NCBI RefSeq assembly: GCF_009740285.1
Contig: NZ_CP046566.1
Location: 2,228,501 to 2,292,500 of the forward strand
Direction of reading: 5' to 3'
Length of the DNA stretch: 64,000 bases
Origin: Phnomibacter ginsenosidimutans
Lineage (GTDB): Bacteria; Bacteroidota; Bacteroidia; Chitinophagales; Chitinophagaceae
Shown here: positions 54,651-64,000 of the stretch, piece by piece
Position numbering within the stretch: position 1 is the first letter of the stretch
How the letters are laid out: each line of letters opens with the position of its first letter
Notes under the pieces: generated by a model
Database searches by the model: none
Told to the model about the DNA's origin: nothing
The model's input: only the letters and a program-made list of their open reading frames with translations
Program-made: the position numbers and the translations under genes

Positions 54651-55147
54651 CCCGCATCGGTTTACTTTCTGATACACATGGCTGGCTCGATGAGCAGGTG
54701 CTGACACATTTTGCCCAATGCGATGAAATTTGGCATGCCGGCGATTTTGGTGAGCCAGACATCATTCCAACTTTGCAGCAATACAAACCCGTGAAAGGTG
54801 TGTACGGCAATGTGGATCCTGCGTTTATCCGCTATCAATTTCCTGAAAGAATTTGCTTTACAGTAGAACAGGTAACCGTTTGCATGCAGCACATTGGCGG
54901 CTACCCCGGCAGGTATGCACCGGGTGTAAAAAACTGGTTGCAACAAAGCGGCGCCCAACTCTTCATCAGCGGGCATTCGCACATTTTAAAAGTGCAATAC
55001 GATCCATCCATCGATTGCCTGCACATTAACCCCGGAGCTGCCGGAAGGCATGGCTGGCATCAGGTTCGCACCATTGTTCGCTTTGCGATTAACGGACAAA
55101 AAATTGAACAACTGGAAGTAATAGAACTGGGCAAACGCGGTCGTTGA
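54647..55147 (+). CDS. YfcE/MJ0936-like metallophosphoesterase
   Basis: 166-residue phosphodiesterase of the small calcineurin-like type. All metal-binding motifs are present: SDTHG, HAGDFGE, YGNVD, GHSHI, INPGAAG. The overlap with the Nudix gene suggests a shared task in nucleotide or phosphodiester turnover. Cytoplasmic (no signal peptide). Confidence 0.88.
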   Translation: MTRIGLLSDTHGWLDEQVLTHFAQCDEIWHAGDFGEPDIIPTLQQYKPVKGVYGNVDPAFIRYQFPERICFTVEQVTVCMQHIGGYPGRYAPGVKNWLQQSGAQLFISGHSHILKVQYDPSIDCLHINPGAAGRHGWHQVRTIVRFAINGQKIEQLEVIELGKRGR

Positions 55148-55196
55148 TGAATAGGTAAATGCTGTATCTTACCCATTCTATCAATCCATTACTGCT

Positions 55197-56321
55197 ATGC
55201 AATCATTTGACCGCCGCAACTGGCTCAAAAAAAGCGGACTGTTGCTTTCTGGTTTTACCATTGGCAATGGTCTGTTGGCAAGACAATACAATTTCAACGA
55301 TGATATTTGGGAAGCAGCACCAGACGGTCAAATAATCCGCATTGGTCAAAATGAAAATCCGTACGGCCCCGGCCCCATGGCCCGCAAAGCCATGATGGAT
55401 GCAGTCATCAACAGTAATCGCTATCCATCGGAACTTGCCACGCAATTGCGGGAACGCATTGCCAAAGCATACAACCTTACCAAAGACCATGTACTGTTGG
55501 GTGCTGGCAGCAGCGAATTGCTGGGCAATACGGCAGCACTGGCGGCAGAGAAAAAAGGCAGCAATGCAGTGAGTGGCGATCCAACTTTTCGGTTGTGGTT
55601 CGGCGCTGCTGAGTTGTTTGGGTTGAGCATTAAAAAAGTACCTCTGACGCAGGATAAAGTGCACGACCTCGATGCCATGTTGAAAGCCATGGATGCACAA
55701 ACCAGTATGGTATATGTGGTGAATCCACACAACCCAACTGGTACCATTGTGGCCGATAGCGAGATGCAATCCTTCGCAGAAAAAGTAACGGCAAAATGCC
55801 TGTTGCTACTCGATGAAGCATATACGGAATATGCAGGCACCACCAGCTTGGCGCCGATGGTGGCCAACAATAAAAATCTGGTGGTAGCTAAAACATTCAG
55901 CAAAATACATGGTATGGCCGGAGCCCGTGTGGGTTTTGTGCTGGCACATCCTGATACCATTAAAAAACTGGCTGCGTATCAGCCTTGGGCCAATGCCGGA
56001 CCAAGTGCGGTAAGCCTTGCTGGTGCATTAGCCGCCATGGACGACCTTGCATTTATGCAACAAACCCGCCAGAAAAATGAAGCGGTGCGCAACTACGTTA
56101 CCAAAGAAATGAACCAACTGGGCTTGAAAGTGATTCCCTCTTACACCAGCTTTATTTATTACGACAGTGCTGCTTTCAAAGGCGACTTGGCACAGGTGAT
56201 GACACAAGCCAATATCATGGGTGTACGTACGTATGAAAATGGCAGCAGCTGGCGTCGCACTTCCATTGGCACCATGGAAGAAATGCAGCAATTCATCAAA
56301 GTGTTGAAAGCAAATATGTAA
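55197..56321 (+). CDS. exported histidinol-phosphate-aminotransferase-like PLP enzyme
   Basis: Fold type I aminotransferase of the HisC branch, 374 residues. Motifs: RIGQNENPYGPGP, LLGAGSSELL, VVNPHNPTGT, LLLDEAYTEY, and the cofactor lysine Lys236 in AKTFSKIHGMAGARVGF. The unusual part is the N-terminus: FDRRNWLKKSGLLLSGFTIG, a twin-arginine-type export leader ahead of the catalytic domain. Export folded with its cofactor through Tat would fit a PLP enzyme. No his genes are nearby, so a role in histidine synthesis is unlikely. Its substrate is unknown. Confidence 0.82.
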   Translation: MQSFDRRNWLKKSGLLLSGFTIGNGLLARQYNFNDDIWEAAPDGQIIRIGQNENPYGPGPMARKAMMDAVINSNRYPSELATQLRERIAKAYNLTKDHVLLGAGSSELLGNTAALAAEKKGSNAVSGDPTFRLWFGAAELFGLSIKKVPLTQDKVHDLDAMLKAMDAQTSMVYVVNPHNPTGTIVADSEMQSFAEKVTAKCLLLLDEAYTEYAGTTSLAPMVANNKNLVVAKTFSKIHGMAGARVGFVLAHPDTIKKLAAYQPWANAGPSAVSLAGALAAMDDLAFMQQTRQKNEAVRNYVTKEMNQLGLKVIPSYTSFIYYDSAAFKGDLAQVMTQANIMGVRTYENGSSWRRTSIGTMEEMQQFIKVLKANM

Positions 56322-56324
56322 GCC

Positions 56325-57899
56325 TTACTGCGGCGTCCATTGATACACGGCTGCAGCTGTATTATCTTGCGGATGCAATAAATGAATATTGGCTTGTTGC
56401 TGCTGCAGCATGCTTTGCACCTGTGCAAATGCTGCTGCATTTCTACGCTGCACAGTTAGTGAAGGGTGTACAAAATCATCGGTCAAATAAATTTTACCGC
56501 CATGCTGATGCACTTGCTTAGCAGCCAGCATGGCTTGCTGAAATTGTTGCTCACCTGTAAAAACTTTTGCTGCACCATAGTACAACAAATAGCGAACTGC
56601 ACTGGCACTGCCCAAAGAAATAACCATGTCATTTGCCGTGGCATTTTTTATCAGCCAAGCCGATTGAAAACGGGTGTAATCTTCATCTTCTTTTTGAATA
56701 AAAAGATAGCCACCAACAATATTGTGCAGGCACAAAACAAACACCAACACATACAAGAGTCGTTTGCTGGCATGCAAAACAATCAATGGAAAGAAATAGA
56801 TACCCAACACAGCAAATAAAGCAGGTTGAATCATGAGCCACGGTTCGGGAGAGCCGGGATCCACAATGAGCAATGCGGCGCTGTAAACGACCAACCACAA
56901 TACAAACGGATTTTTCCAAAAGCCCTGAAAGAAAATGCTGCTGCGAATTTTCCATAGCGCAAACAATGCCAGCATAATGAACAATACAGCTGTACAAACA
57001 GCAAGTATGGCCAACGATGTATGATGTTGTGCAGCAAATACTTCTTCTACCAATAGTTTTCCAGGAAACCATTGTTCTATTAAGCTCACCACCGCCGGGA
57101 ATGCGTAGATATAATTCAAACTCACCACATTGGATGCAACGACTGGCACTGCATTCAACGGGTGCCCTCCCGCCATTTGGATGCCACTATTACAATACGT
57201 CCAAAAAGTTGTATCAACTTCACTTGCGTAAAAAGCCATTGCATAACCAGATACTACCAGCAAAACAACCATTGCAGCCCATGAGCAAATTTTCAAAACG
57301 GAAGTTCGCAGCACGATCATATACAGCGGAATAGCAATGCATGTAACAACCCCCGCAGGCTTATACCACATCACAGTTACCCCACACAACAAGGCTGTTA
57401 ATGCAAGGTACTTTCCTTGCTGCGCATTGGTAATACTTGCACAGGCAGCATAAACCGATAATAAACAAAGCAACAAGGCTATGCCATATACTTCCGCTTC
57501 AACTGCATAGCGCCAATAGCCGTAACTCAATAACAAAAAAGCGGCACTGCAAAATGCTACAATATGACTTGTATTGAAATGTTGGCGTAGTAACCGATAC
57601 AACAATAAAACACTGGCAATAGATGCCACGCTACTGCACACACACATCAATTGGTAAGCATCTGCTTGAGGATTTATCCATTGTACAATATTCAATAAGG
57701 CTTTAAAAAAAGGTAAGAATATCAGGTATCGGGGCAGCCACAATTGTGCATAATCATAGGTCCGAATGGCGTAGGCATAAAAATAGCCATCATCATTTTC
57801 ACTTCTATTGCCAGGGAAACTCAAGATTAGCAATAAGAAAAGCAACAAAAACATGCCTGCGTATCGCAACGATGATGATGACTGAAAACCGGGCTTCAT
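56325..57899 (-). CDS. multi-span membrane protein, glycosyltransferase-39/O-mannosyltransferase-like
   Basis: 524 residues from MKPGFQSSSSLRYAGMFLLL, with about 11 hydrophobic segments and a soluble C-terminal region (WLIKNATANDMVISLGSAS, GGKIYLTDDF). The short acidic loop after the first span, RSENDDGYFYAYAIRTYDY, resembles the conserved Asp/Glu loop of GT-C enzymes, which use lipid-linked sugars. I cannot fix a donor or acceptor. Convergent with the aminotransferase gene. Confidence 0.6.
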   Translation of the reverse strand: MKPGFQSSSSLRYAGMFLLLFLLLILSFPGNRSENDDGYFYAYAIRTYDYAQLWLPRYLIFLPFFKALLNIVQWINPQADAYQLMCVCSSVASIASVLLLYRLLRQHFNTSHIVAFCSAAFLLLSYGYWRYAVEAEVYGIALLLCLLSVYAACASITNAQQGKYLALTALLCGVTVMWYKPAGVVTCIAIPLYMIVLRTSVLKICSWAAMVVLLVVSGYAMAFYASEVDTTFWTYCNSGIQMAGGHPLNAVPVVASNVVSLNYIYAFPAVVSLIEQWFPGKLLVEEVFAAQHHTSLAILAVCTAVLFIMLALFALWKIRSSIFFQGFWKNPFVLWLVVYSAALLIVDPGSPEPWLMIQPALFAVLGIYFFPLIVLHASKRLLYVLVFVLCLHNIVGGYLFIQKEDEDYTRFQSAWLIKNATANDMVISLGSASAVRYLLYYGAAKVFTGEQQFQQAMLAAKQVHQHGGKIYLTDDFVHPSLTVQRRNAAAFAQVQSMLQQQQANIHLLHPQDNTAAAVYQWTPQ

Positions 57900-57949
57900 G
57901 ATTGGGTGTGATGTTTTGTTGTAGGGGCTTATTTCTGTAAAATACAACC

Positions 57950-57996
57950 AAAAAACAAAGCGGCTTAAAAAACTATTCGTTTTTTAAGCCGCTTTG
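57950..57996 (-). terminator. strong terminator after the PKD-esterase gene
   Basis: An 18-base perfect stem, CAAAGCGGCTTAAAAAAC / GTTTTTTAAGCCGCTTTG, with loop TATTC, followed on the minus strand by TTTTTTGG. It lies 17 bases past the stop of the large secreted protein. Confidence 0.88.
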
Positions 57997-58013
57997 AAAA
58001 ATTGGAGTATGAT

Positions 58014-61000
58014 TTACCTGAAAGTTTTCATCAATTGTCGTTGAACAATTACGCCATTTGCTTCGAGCACCAACCAGTAGTTTCCAGCAGGCAAAGCAAT
58101 TGTATTCAGATTATACTGCAACGTGGTTTGCCATTTTTCCAATACCTGCATTTGTACCTGCAGCCCACGGGCATCTAACAATTTCAGCGTCACTTTTCCT
58201 CTGTAAGGGTTTGTCCAACTGAGGAGTGTAGTATTGCCATGCATAGGGTTTGGATATACCGTTAACCCTTTAGCACCAACGCTTGTCGATGTAGAGGTAG
58301 TCACTTCCACATCTCTAACCACAGGTAGTGTGTTTTGCACAGGCGTGGCTTGTGTGGCTGTAGAAGGACTTACTTCCGTTATCGTCAATCCATTAATGTA
58401 GTTGTAGGTATTTACCCTGGCAATGGCAATGGCAATTGACCCATTGGTTGCGGATAAATTGGTAAAGGAAACTGCATTGGTTTTGTTGTTATCCGTCACT
58501 ACGGTTTGTGCTACTCCATTAATAGTAAACCTGGTGCTATTACCTGTATTGCTTCGGCTGGCATACAATTCGATATTGTAAGTTTTAACGGCACTCAAAC
58601 CATTCAAGGTGAGCGTTCTGTTGCTAGTAGCATAACTGGTATACCTCAGCACTGCCGGAGGACACATAGTACCACCAAAACTTGCACCGTTGTCAGAAAC
58701 TGCTTCACTGTAAGAGAGTGTGGCAGATACCGTGCTCACAGCACCATCTGCGTAATTGAAAGCTGCAGAAGAACGGTTCGTAATTTTGGAACCACCAACA
58801 TTCCAGTTGTTCCAGCCTTCTGTGGTTTGAGGGTTCGTTCCACCAAACAGGTTTATTTTAATCTGCCTTGTTGTGGTAGTGGGCTGTGCATTTACTGTAA
58901 TCCAAATTGAATCGGTTCCGGTTGCGCCACGGTCATCAACGGCTGTTAACCGGAACAAATAACTTCCTTCAACGAGGTTGTTCACGGCTGTGCTATTAGT
59001 GCTTGCAGAAACAATCGTTGCAGCAGTTGGTCCTGCTTGTTGTGTCCACAAAATACTTTGTAAATTACTTTCAGCGTCAACAACTGAACCATTCAATACA
59101 ACACTATTGGTGGGCAAAGTAATGCTGGTATTATTTCCGGCATCTACCACTGGAGCTTGTATTGGGCCTTGGATTTACCTGCACAGCTACAATATCTGTA
59201 GCTGTAGCTGCAGAGTCATCCGTTACAGTCAACTCAAACAAATAACTACCTTCTATCAATCCGGAAACTATTGGAGAAGCAAGCGTATTGTTATTGAAAA
59301 AAGCAGTAGCAGGTCCCGCTACCTGACGCCATGCATAATTAGTAATTACACCATCGGTGTCGTTTCCAACACCATGCAATGTCAGGCTGTTGGCAGGTAA
59401 TACAAGTGTTGTATCATTTCCGGCATTGGCGGTGGGAGGTTCGTTTGGTCCTCGTTTCACCAGCACCAATACACTATCTCTGCTCACTCCGCCTACATTA
59501 TCTGTTGCCATCAATTCAAACTGATAACTGCCAATATGCAATCCTGAAACTGTTGTTTGCAATGTGTTGGCTGATACTATAACAGCATTTGATGGCCCAG
59601 CTAACTGTCGCCATTGCACAGCAGTTATGGAACCGTCATTATCGATGGCAGTACCCGATAGCAACACAGTATTTTCAGGTATGGTAATGGATTGATCCTG
59701 ACCAGCATTTACAACAGGTAACAAGTTTGCAACAGTACAAGCATCATCCAGAATTCGTTTACCTACTACTCTGGTATACAACAAGTGATGGCCCATGTCA
59801 TTTACATGCACCCCATCAACATTGTAAGCGTCTACAATGGTTCCGTCATCATTTGCAAGAGTTGTCCAAAAGTCAATGGCTTTGTTTCCAAACCGCTGAT
59901 AAGTCCAGTCTCGCATCAGCATCAGGTTATTGCGTTGAGTAGTATTTAACGCTGTTCGGGGTTGTGTAGTGGTTACCCAAACTGTAATGCCGGCTGCATC
60001 CGTCAATGCAAGTGTTCTTTCGTAATTCGCTTGTTGTTCTGCCAAAGTGTAGTTCAATGCCACATCATTGCTAGGTAAATTGATAATGATGATGTCGGGA
60101 TTGTATGTCAATGCCTTGGTGATATTGCGCAATGTATCCGGTACGGGTCTTCCTTCGGGCGGTACAAACCCATGAGGGTTGAGTAAATGATAGGTAGTAC
60201 GACTTGAGGTAGCAATATTGATCACCTCATTTGCAGGATTAAAACTGCGAACGTATTTTCTGAATTTGCTCACCCAGTTACTATCGGGCACACTGGCACC
60301 GGTACCCATTGCCGTGCTAGAGCCCATCACCACAAAGCGAAGCTGTTTACCGCAATTCAAGGAGTCAATAATAGATGGCGGTGCAAATGGATTGTCACCA
60401 ATCAACACATACACAGAATCCTTACCGATAAGTCCATCATTATCCGTTACGGTGAGTTCAAATCCGTACCTGCCGGTTTGTGGATTTTCTACCGTGGCAA
60501 TGGCCTGATTCGCATTGACCAGGAAACTACCAGCAGGACCATCAAATTGCTCCCAATGATAACTCACAATACTACCATCAATATCTGCGGAAGCAGTTCC
60601 GTTCAATGTAAATACATCCAAGGGTAAGCGCAGGGTTGTATCCACGCCGGCATTGGCCACTGGGGCCAACGGATCCGGCGGAAATACATTCACCACAACA
60701 GTATCTAAAGCTGCAGCACCGCTGTTGTCAGTTACCATCAACTGCATTTCGTAAGTGCCTGCTTCAAGATTACTGATTACAGGATTCACGATGTTTGGAT
60801 TGCTGATAGTTAATGATGCTGGTCCTGAAATTTTAGACCATGCAAAAGCCACAATAGAACCATCCTGATCGTATGATGCCGACGCATTTAAGTTCACAAC
60901 ATTATTGGGTAATGCAATATTGACATCTGCACCAGCATTCGCCACAGGCGCAACATTGCCTGTTACAGCTGTTGTTTCTGTGAGCATAAATCCATTGAGG

Positions 61001-63151
61001 TAACTGTAGGTATTTACCCTGGCCACAGTTACAACAATACTACCGGTGGAAGTTGTAAGATTATTGAAAACAACTTTGTTGGTTTTGTTATTATCCGTCA
61101 CCACGGTTTGGCTAACTCCGTTGATGGTAAAGCGGGTACTGTTGCCTGTATTGTTTCTACTGGCGTAGAATTCAAGTGAATAGGTTTTGCCAGCCACCAA
61201 ACCATTAATGGTAAGAGTACGTGAAATGGTAGCATAGCTGGTATAACGGAGCACTGCTGGTGGACACATAGTACCACCAAAACTTGCACCATTATCCGAC
61301 ACGGCTTCACTATAAGAAAGGTTGGCAGTAACTGTGCTGACGGTACCGTCTGCGTAATTCAAGGCTCCGGAAAGTCGGTTGCTCACTTTTGATCCGCCAA
61401 CATTCCAGTTGTTCCAACCTTCTGTGGTTTGTGGGTTTGAACCGCCAAACAAATTCACTTTTATCTGCTTGGTGATAACCGGCGGTGGCGCATTTACCAT
61501 TACCCGAATCGTATCCAATGCCACAGCGGCACTGTCGTCTGTTACCTTCAATTCAAAGCGATAACTACCCTGCATCAAATTGCTGATGCCGGTTTGAACA
61601 TTTCCTGCGTTGGCAATGCTGGCTTGCTGCAGGACCTTCTATTTGGCGCCATTGGTACTGCACAATGCTACCATCTGCATCCGTTGAGCCACTTCCATTG
61701 AGCGTAGTAGTATTGGTGGGCAATGTCAACACCTGATCAGCACCGGCATTGGCTACCGGAGCAAGGTTTGGATTCAGGTTTACAACGGTAATCAATACCC
61801 GGTCTTTGCTTACGCCACCCTCATTATCAGTTACAGTAAGTTCCATTTCATAAATGCCTTTGCGTAGCAAACTCAATTGAGGCGTAGCTGTAGTAGCACC
61901 GCTTATGGCAAATGAAGTGGGCCCTGCAATTTTCGCCCATTGATAAGACACAACCACCCCATCATTATCACTTGAATTGGTACCGTTTAATGTGTAAGTA
62001 CTGGCCGGATATTCAATGCTGTCATCTGCTCCTGCATTGGCTTGCGGCAGCTGATTAGGATTGGGATTCGTCACCACTATCCTTACTGTGTCTCTATCAA
62101 ACAAACCAGCCGCATCGGTTACCGTAAGCATGAAATTGTAAGTGCCGGCAACAAAACCATTTACGCTTGTACTTACTGCATTGGGTGTTGTAATGGTTTG
62201 ACTACCCGGACCATTCAACTTTTGCCAATTGTAAGTCAGCGTACTGCCTTCCGGGTCGGTAGATCCGCTGGCATTGAGCGAAACTGAGGTAACAGGCAAG
62301 CTGATAGCCTGATCGGCACCAGCGTTGGCATCGGGCGGGTAATTGCGCCGGTAACGCAACATCCATTCATATATATTGTAGCCACCTACCCTATAGTTGG
62401 GATTGCTGGCATACAAACCACTGTTCACATGCGTTACGCCATCAAAGCGGGTAAGAATAGCAGGGATGGATGGATTGTAACTATTGATTTTGTTGACCAA
62501 ACTTACAGACCACGACACCGGCGATGACTGATCGGCATTACTATGCAATCCCCAAAATGGCAAGGCTGTATTGGCGATGTTATTGGCACCAGCATCGGTG
62601 TATGGATTGATGTAAGGCGCAATCGTAACCATACCGGCTATGCGGTTGGCATTGGTACTACTGTTGGTAGCGTACTTAATAATTTGATCGCCGCCCATGC
62701 TGTAGCCCATCAGGTATATGCGGCCGGCATCAATTTTATAGGGCTGTGCCAATAAATAATTGATAAGGCTATTGATATCACTCACAGAAGCATAGTCTTT
62801 CCACTGAGGACTGATAACGATGAATGAACTGGTTTGGCCATTCACTGTAAAGCTGGAAGGAAACTGATTGTTGTTGATGTAATACGCAGCATTTTCCCGC
62901 AGCACTTCATTCAGTTCAGTGGTGCCATTGCCATAACTGCCTGCTCCATGAAAACTAATCAGCAAGGGAAACTTTTGCGTACTGGCTGCATAACCTGTGG
63001 GCAGGTATTCGTAAAAGCCGCCACAATTGGCATTCACATTTACATTTCGGGGAAGGTGTGTTTGTGCTGCCACATATTGCATATTCATGCAGAGTAGCAT
63101 GAACAACAACACAATACGGCAACTAAAAAACAGGGTGTTTTTTTGCTTCAT
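58014..63151 (-). CDS. giant T9SS-secreted protein with two esterase domains, PKD repeats and malectin-like modules; frame broken near 59145 and 61620
   Basis: About 1,711 residues once two single-base gains are removed. Order: signal peptide; alpha/beta-hydrolase esterase (PLLISFHGAGSYGNG, nucleophile in YLMGYSMGGDQ, FDGVTHVNSGLY with the putative His); three PKD-like repeats (each opening NAGADxxIxLP); malectin-like module; two PKD repeats; SGNH/GDSL hydrolase (VVMGSSTAMGTG, NLPSNDVAL, NVDGVHVNDMGHH); three PKD repeats; second malectin-like module; type IX C-terminal sorting domain (LTVYPNPMHGNTTLLSW ... LKTFR-like end). Breaks: GGPAAS|SIANAGNV-type junction near 61620 and RPIQAPVVDAG near 59145. 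It is surely secreted to the surface, and likely removes acyl groups from a polysaccharide. Monocistronic with its own terminator. Confidence 0.88.
58374..58865 (-). repeat. malectin-like module, copy B
   Basis: About 164 residues (INLFGGTNPQTTEGWNNWNV to NTYNYINGLTITE), closely similar to copy A at 60976-61467. The central stretch ASFGGTMCPPAVLRYTSYAT is identical. Arises from internal duplication within the gene. Confidence 0.85.
60976..61467 (-). repeat. malectin-like module, copy A
   Basis: About 164 residues (VNLFGGSNPQTTEGWNNWNV to NTYSYLNGFMLTE). Shares long identical stretches with copy B, for example TRFTINGV and VVTDNNKTN. Probably binds carbohydrate. Confidence 0.85.
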
Positions 63152-63363
63152 CTAGGGATAGGCTTAAGGATTGCTTGATGCTTGTTGGCCCTGCTGTATC
63201 AACGCTCAAATACATGCTTTGCAAGGCTTTTCGAGCTCTAAAATAGCCGAAAAAAATGAAAGCAAAGCTCAAAAAAGAGTGTTTCGACAACGAAATGTGG
63301 ATACAACGCACACACATTACTGCTGGTTATAACATGAGTAGCTGAGCAGTATAGAAACAAAAG

Positions 63364-63391
63364 AAAAGCCCCGCCAAGTGGCAGGGCTTTT
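63364..63391 (-). terminator. terminator after rplL
   Basis: Minus-strand stem AAAAGCCCTGCC / GGCGGGGCTTTT with loop ACTT, followed by CTTTTGTTT. The internal U-G pair exists only on this strand. It ends the rplJ-rplL transcript. Confidence 0.82.
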
Positions 63392-63414
63392 CATATTGAA
63401 ATTCGATCAATGAA

Positions 63415-63789
63415 TTAAGCGATTTCAACTTCTGCACCAGCTTCTTTCAGCTTAGCAGCGATGTCTTCGGCAGTAGCCTTGTCAACACCTTCTTTTACAG
63501 CTTTAGGAGCACCGTCAACCAGGTCCTTCGCTTCTTTCAGACCCAAGCCAGTCAGGTCTTTTACTACTTTCACAACGTTCAACTTGCTAGCGCCAGCGCT
63601 TTTCAGGATAACGTCGAAAGAAGTCTTTTCTTCTGCAGCAGCAGCAGCGCCACCACCGTCAGCAGCAACAACAACTGCAGCAGCAGCTGGCTCGATACCG
63701 TATTCGTCTTTCAAAATTTGGGCCAGTTCGTTAACCTCTTTTACAGTCAGGTTAACCAGTTGTTCTGCAAATGCTTTCAAATCTGCCAT
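63415..63789 (-). CDS. rplL: ribosomal protein L7/L12
   Basis: 124-residue stalk protein. N-terminal dimerisation domain ([20 protein letters not shown]), Ala-rich flexible hinge ([20 protein letters not shown]), C-terminal factor-binding domain ([20 protein letters not shown]). Followed by a terminator and not by rpoB. Confidence 0.97.
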   Translation of the reverse strand: MADLKAFAEQLVNLTVKEVNELAQILKDEYGIEPAAAAVVVAADGGGAAAAAEEKTSFDVILKSAGASKLNVVKVVKDLTGLGLKEAKDLVDGAPKAVKEGVDKATAEDIAAKLKEAGAEVEIA

Positions 63790-63916
63790 GGTTTCTAATT
63801 TTTTCCGCCTTCATTCCGTAATGGTCCGGCGGAGGTTTTAAAAAAATTGTTGTACCCTCTTATAGCCGGGGGCATGGCTTATTGCGTTTCCTATGTGGAA
63901 AAACAGTCTGGGAGAA

Positions 63917-64000
63917 TTACTCAGCAGCTGGTGCTTCGGGAGCAGCTTCAGCAGCAGGAGCCTCAGGTGCAACTTCAGGAGCAGCAGCTTCAACAGCAGC
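63917..64000 (-). CDS. rplJ: ribosomal protein L10, C-terminal tail only
   Basis: The last 27 codons and stop of a gene running in from the right edge. The residues are only Ala, Glu, Pro and Val (AAVEAAAPEVAPEAPAAEAA...), matching the Ala/Glu/Pro-rich tail that L10 has in Chitinophagaceae and relatives. Position directly before rplL supports rplJ. The call rests on context, since the conserved part lies outside the window. Confidence 0.75.
   Translation of the reverse strand, partial: AAVEAAAPEVAPEAPAAEAAPEAPAAE

Noticed and set aside
740-63151. Widespread gene decay as the cause of the frame breaks
   Set aside because: Each gene has only one break (two in the very long one), no other stops or lost motifs are seen, and an essential ribosomal gene is also hit.
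1-64000. tRNA or rRNA genes, CRISPR arrays, insertion sequences, attachment sites
   Set aside because: I looked in all gaps and saw no cloverleaf-like sequence, spaced repeats or transposase remains.

Overview
The window looks like a piece of a Bacteroidota chromosome, most probably from the Chitinophagaceae or a close relative. The signs are a SusC/SusD pair, a type IX secretion C-terminal domain, PKD-rich secreted proteins, GH92/GH97 enzymes, DUF4251-type and DUF6263-type lipoproteins, and Ala/Glu-rich tails on L17 and L10. I see no tRNA, rRNA, CRISPR array, insertion sequence or prophage.

Layout. 1-11.5 kb: ExbB/TolQ-type channel (cut by the window edge), SPFH protein, a PIG-L deacetylase operon ending in two tiny membrane proteins and a sodium:solute symporter, a 43-residue lipoprotein, an M14 carboxypeptidase and gamma-glutamyltransferase. 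11.5-15.2 kb: lipoproteins, DnaG primase, CYTH protein. 15.2-21 kb (minus): GH97-GH92-GH28 glycosidase operon. 21.3-29.6 kb (plus): a complete myo-inositol catabolic operon in the order iolJ-B-C-D-A-E-G. 29.6-40.4 kb: LacI regulator, SusC/SusD, purple acid phosphatase, SGLT-type symporter and a secreted enzyme of unknown type. 40.4-44.4 kb (minus): infA-rpmJ-rpsM-rpsK-rpsD-rpoA-rplQ. 44.6-52.8 kb (minus): DUF4251 lipoprotein, a protease/propeller/barrel protein, and a TetR-TolC-HlyD-DHA2 drug efflux operon. 52.9-57.9 kb: homogentisate dioxygenase, Nudix hydrolase, phosphoesterase, exported aminotransferase, membrane glycosyltransferase-like protein. 58-63.2 kb: a ~1,711-residue secreted protein with two different esterase folds. 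63.4-64 kb: rplL and the end of rplJ.

The best candidate for a new system is 15.2-40.4 kb. An identical 21-base sequence, a LacI-like imperfect palindrome with a central CG, lies in the glycosidase/iol divergent region and in front of the lacI gene. It ties the regulator, the full inositol pathway and the glycosidases together, with the SusCD/phosphatase/symporter cluster next door. I infer a locus for collecting inositol from glycosylated or phosphorylated inositol compounds: outer-membrane uptake, removal of sugars and phosphate in the periplasm, Na+-driven import, and conversion to DHAP and acetyl-CoA.

A caution about the sequence itself: twelve single-base frame breaks hit eleven genes, including the essential rpsK. 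Most apparent losses lie in A/T runs, and every apparent gain can be placed in a short G or C run. This points to uncorrected consensus errors, not gene decay, so I annotate these genes as whole and flag each break.
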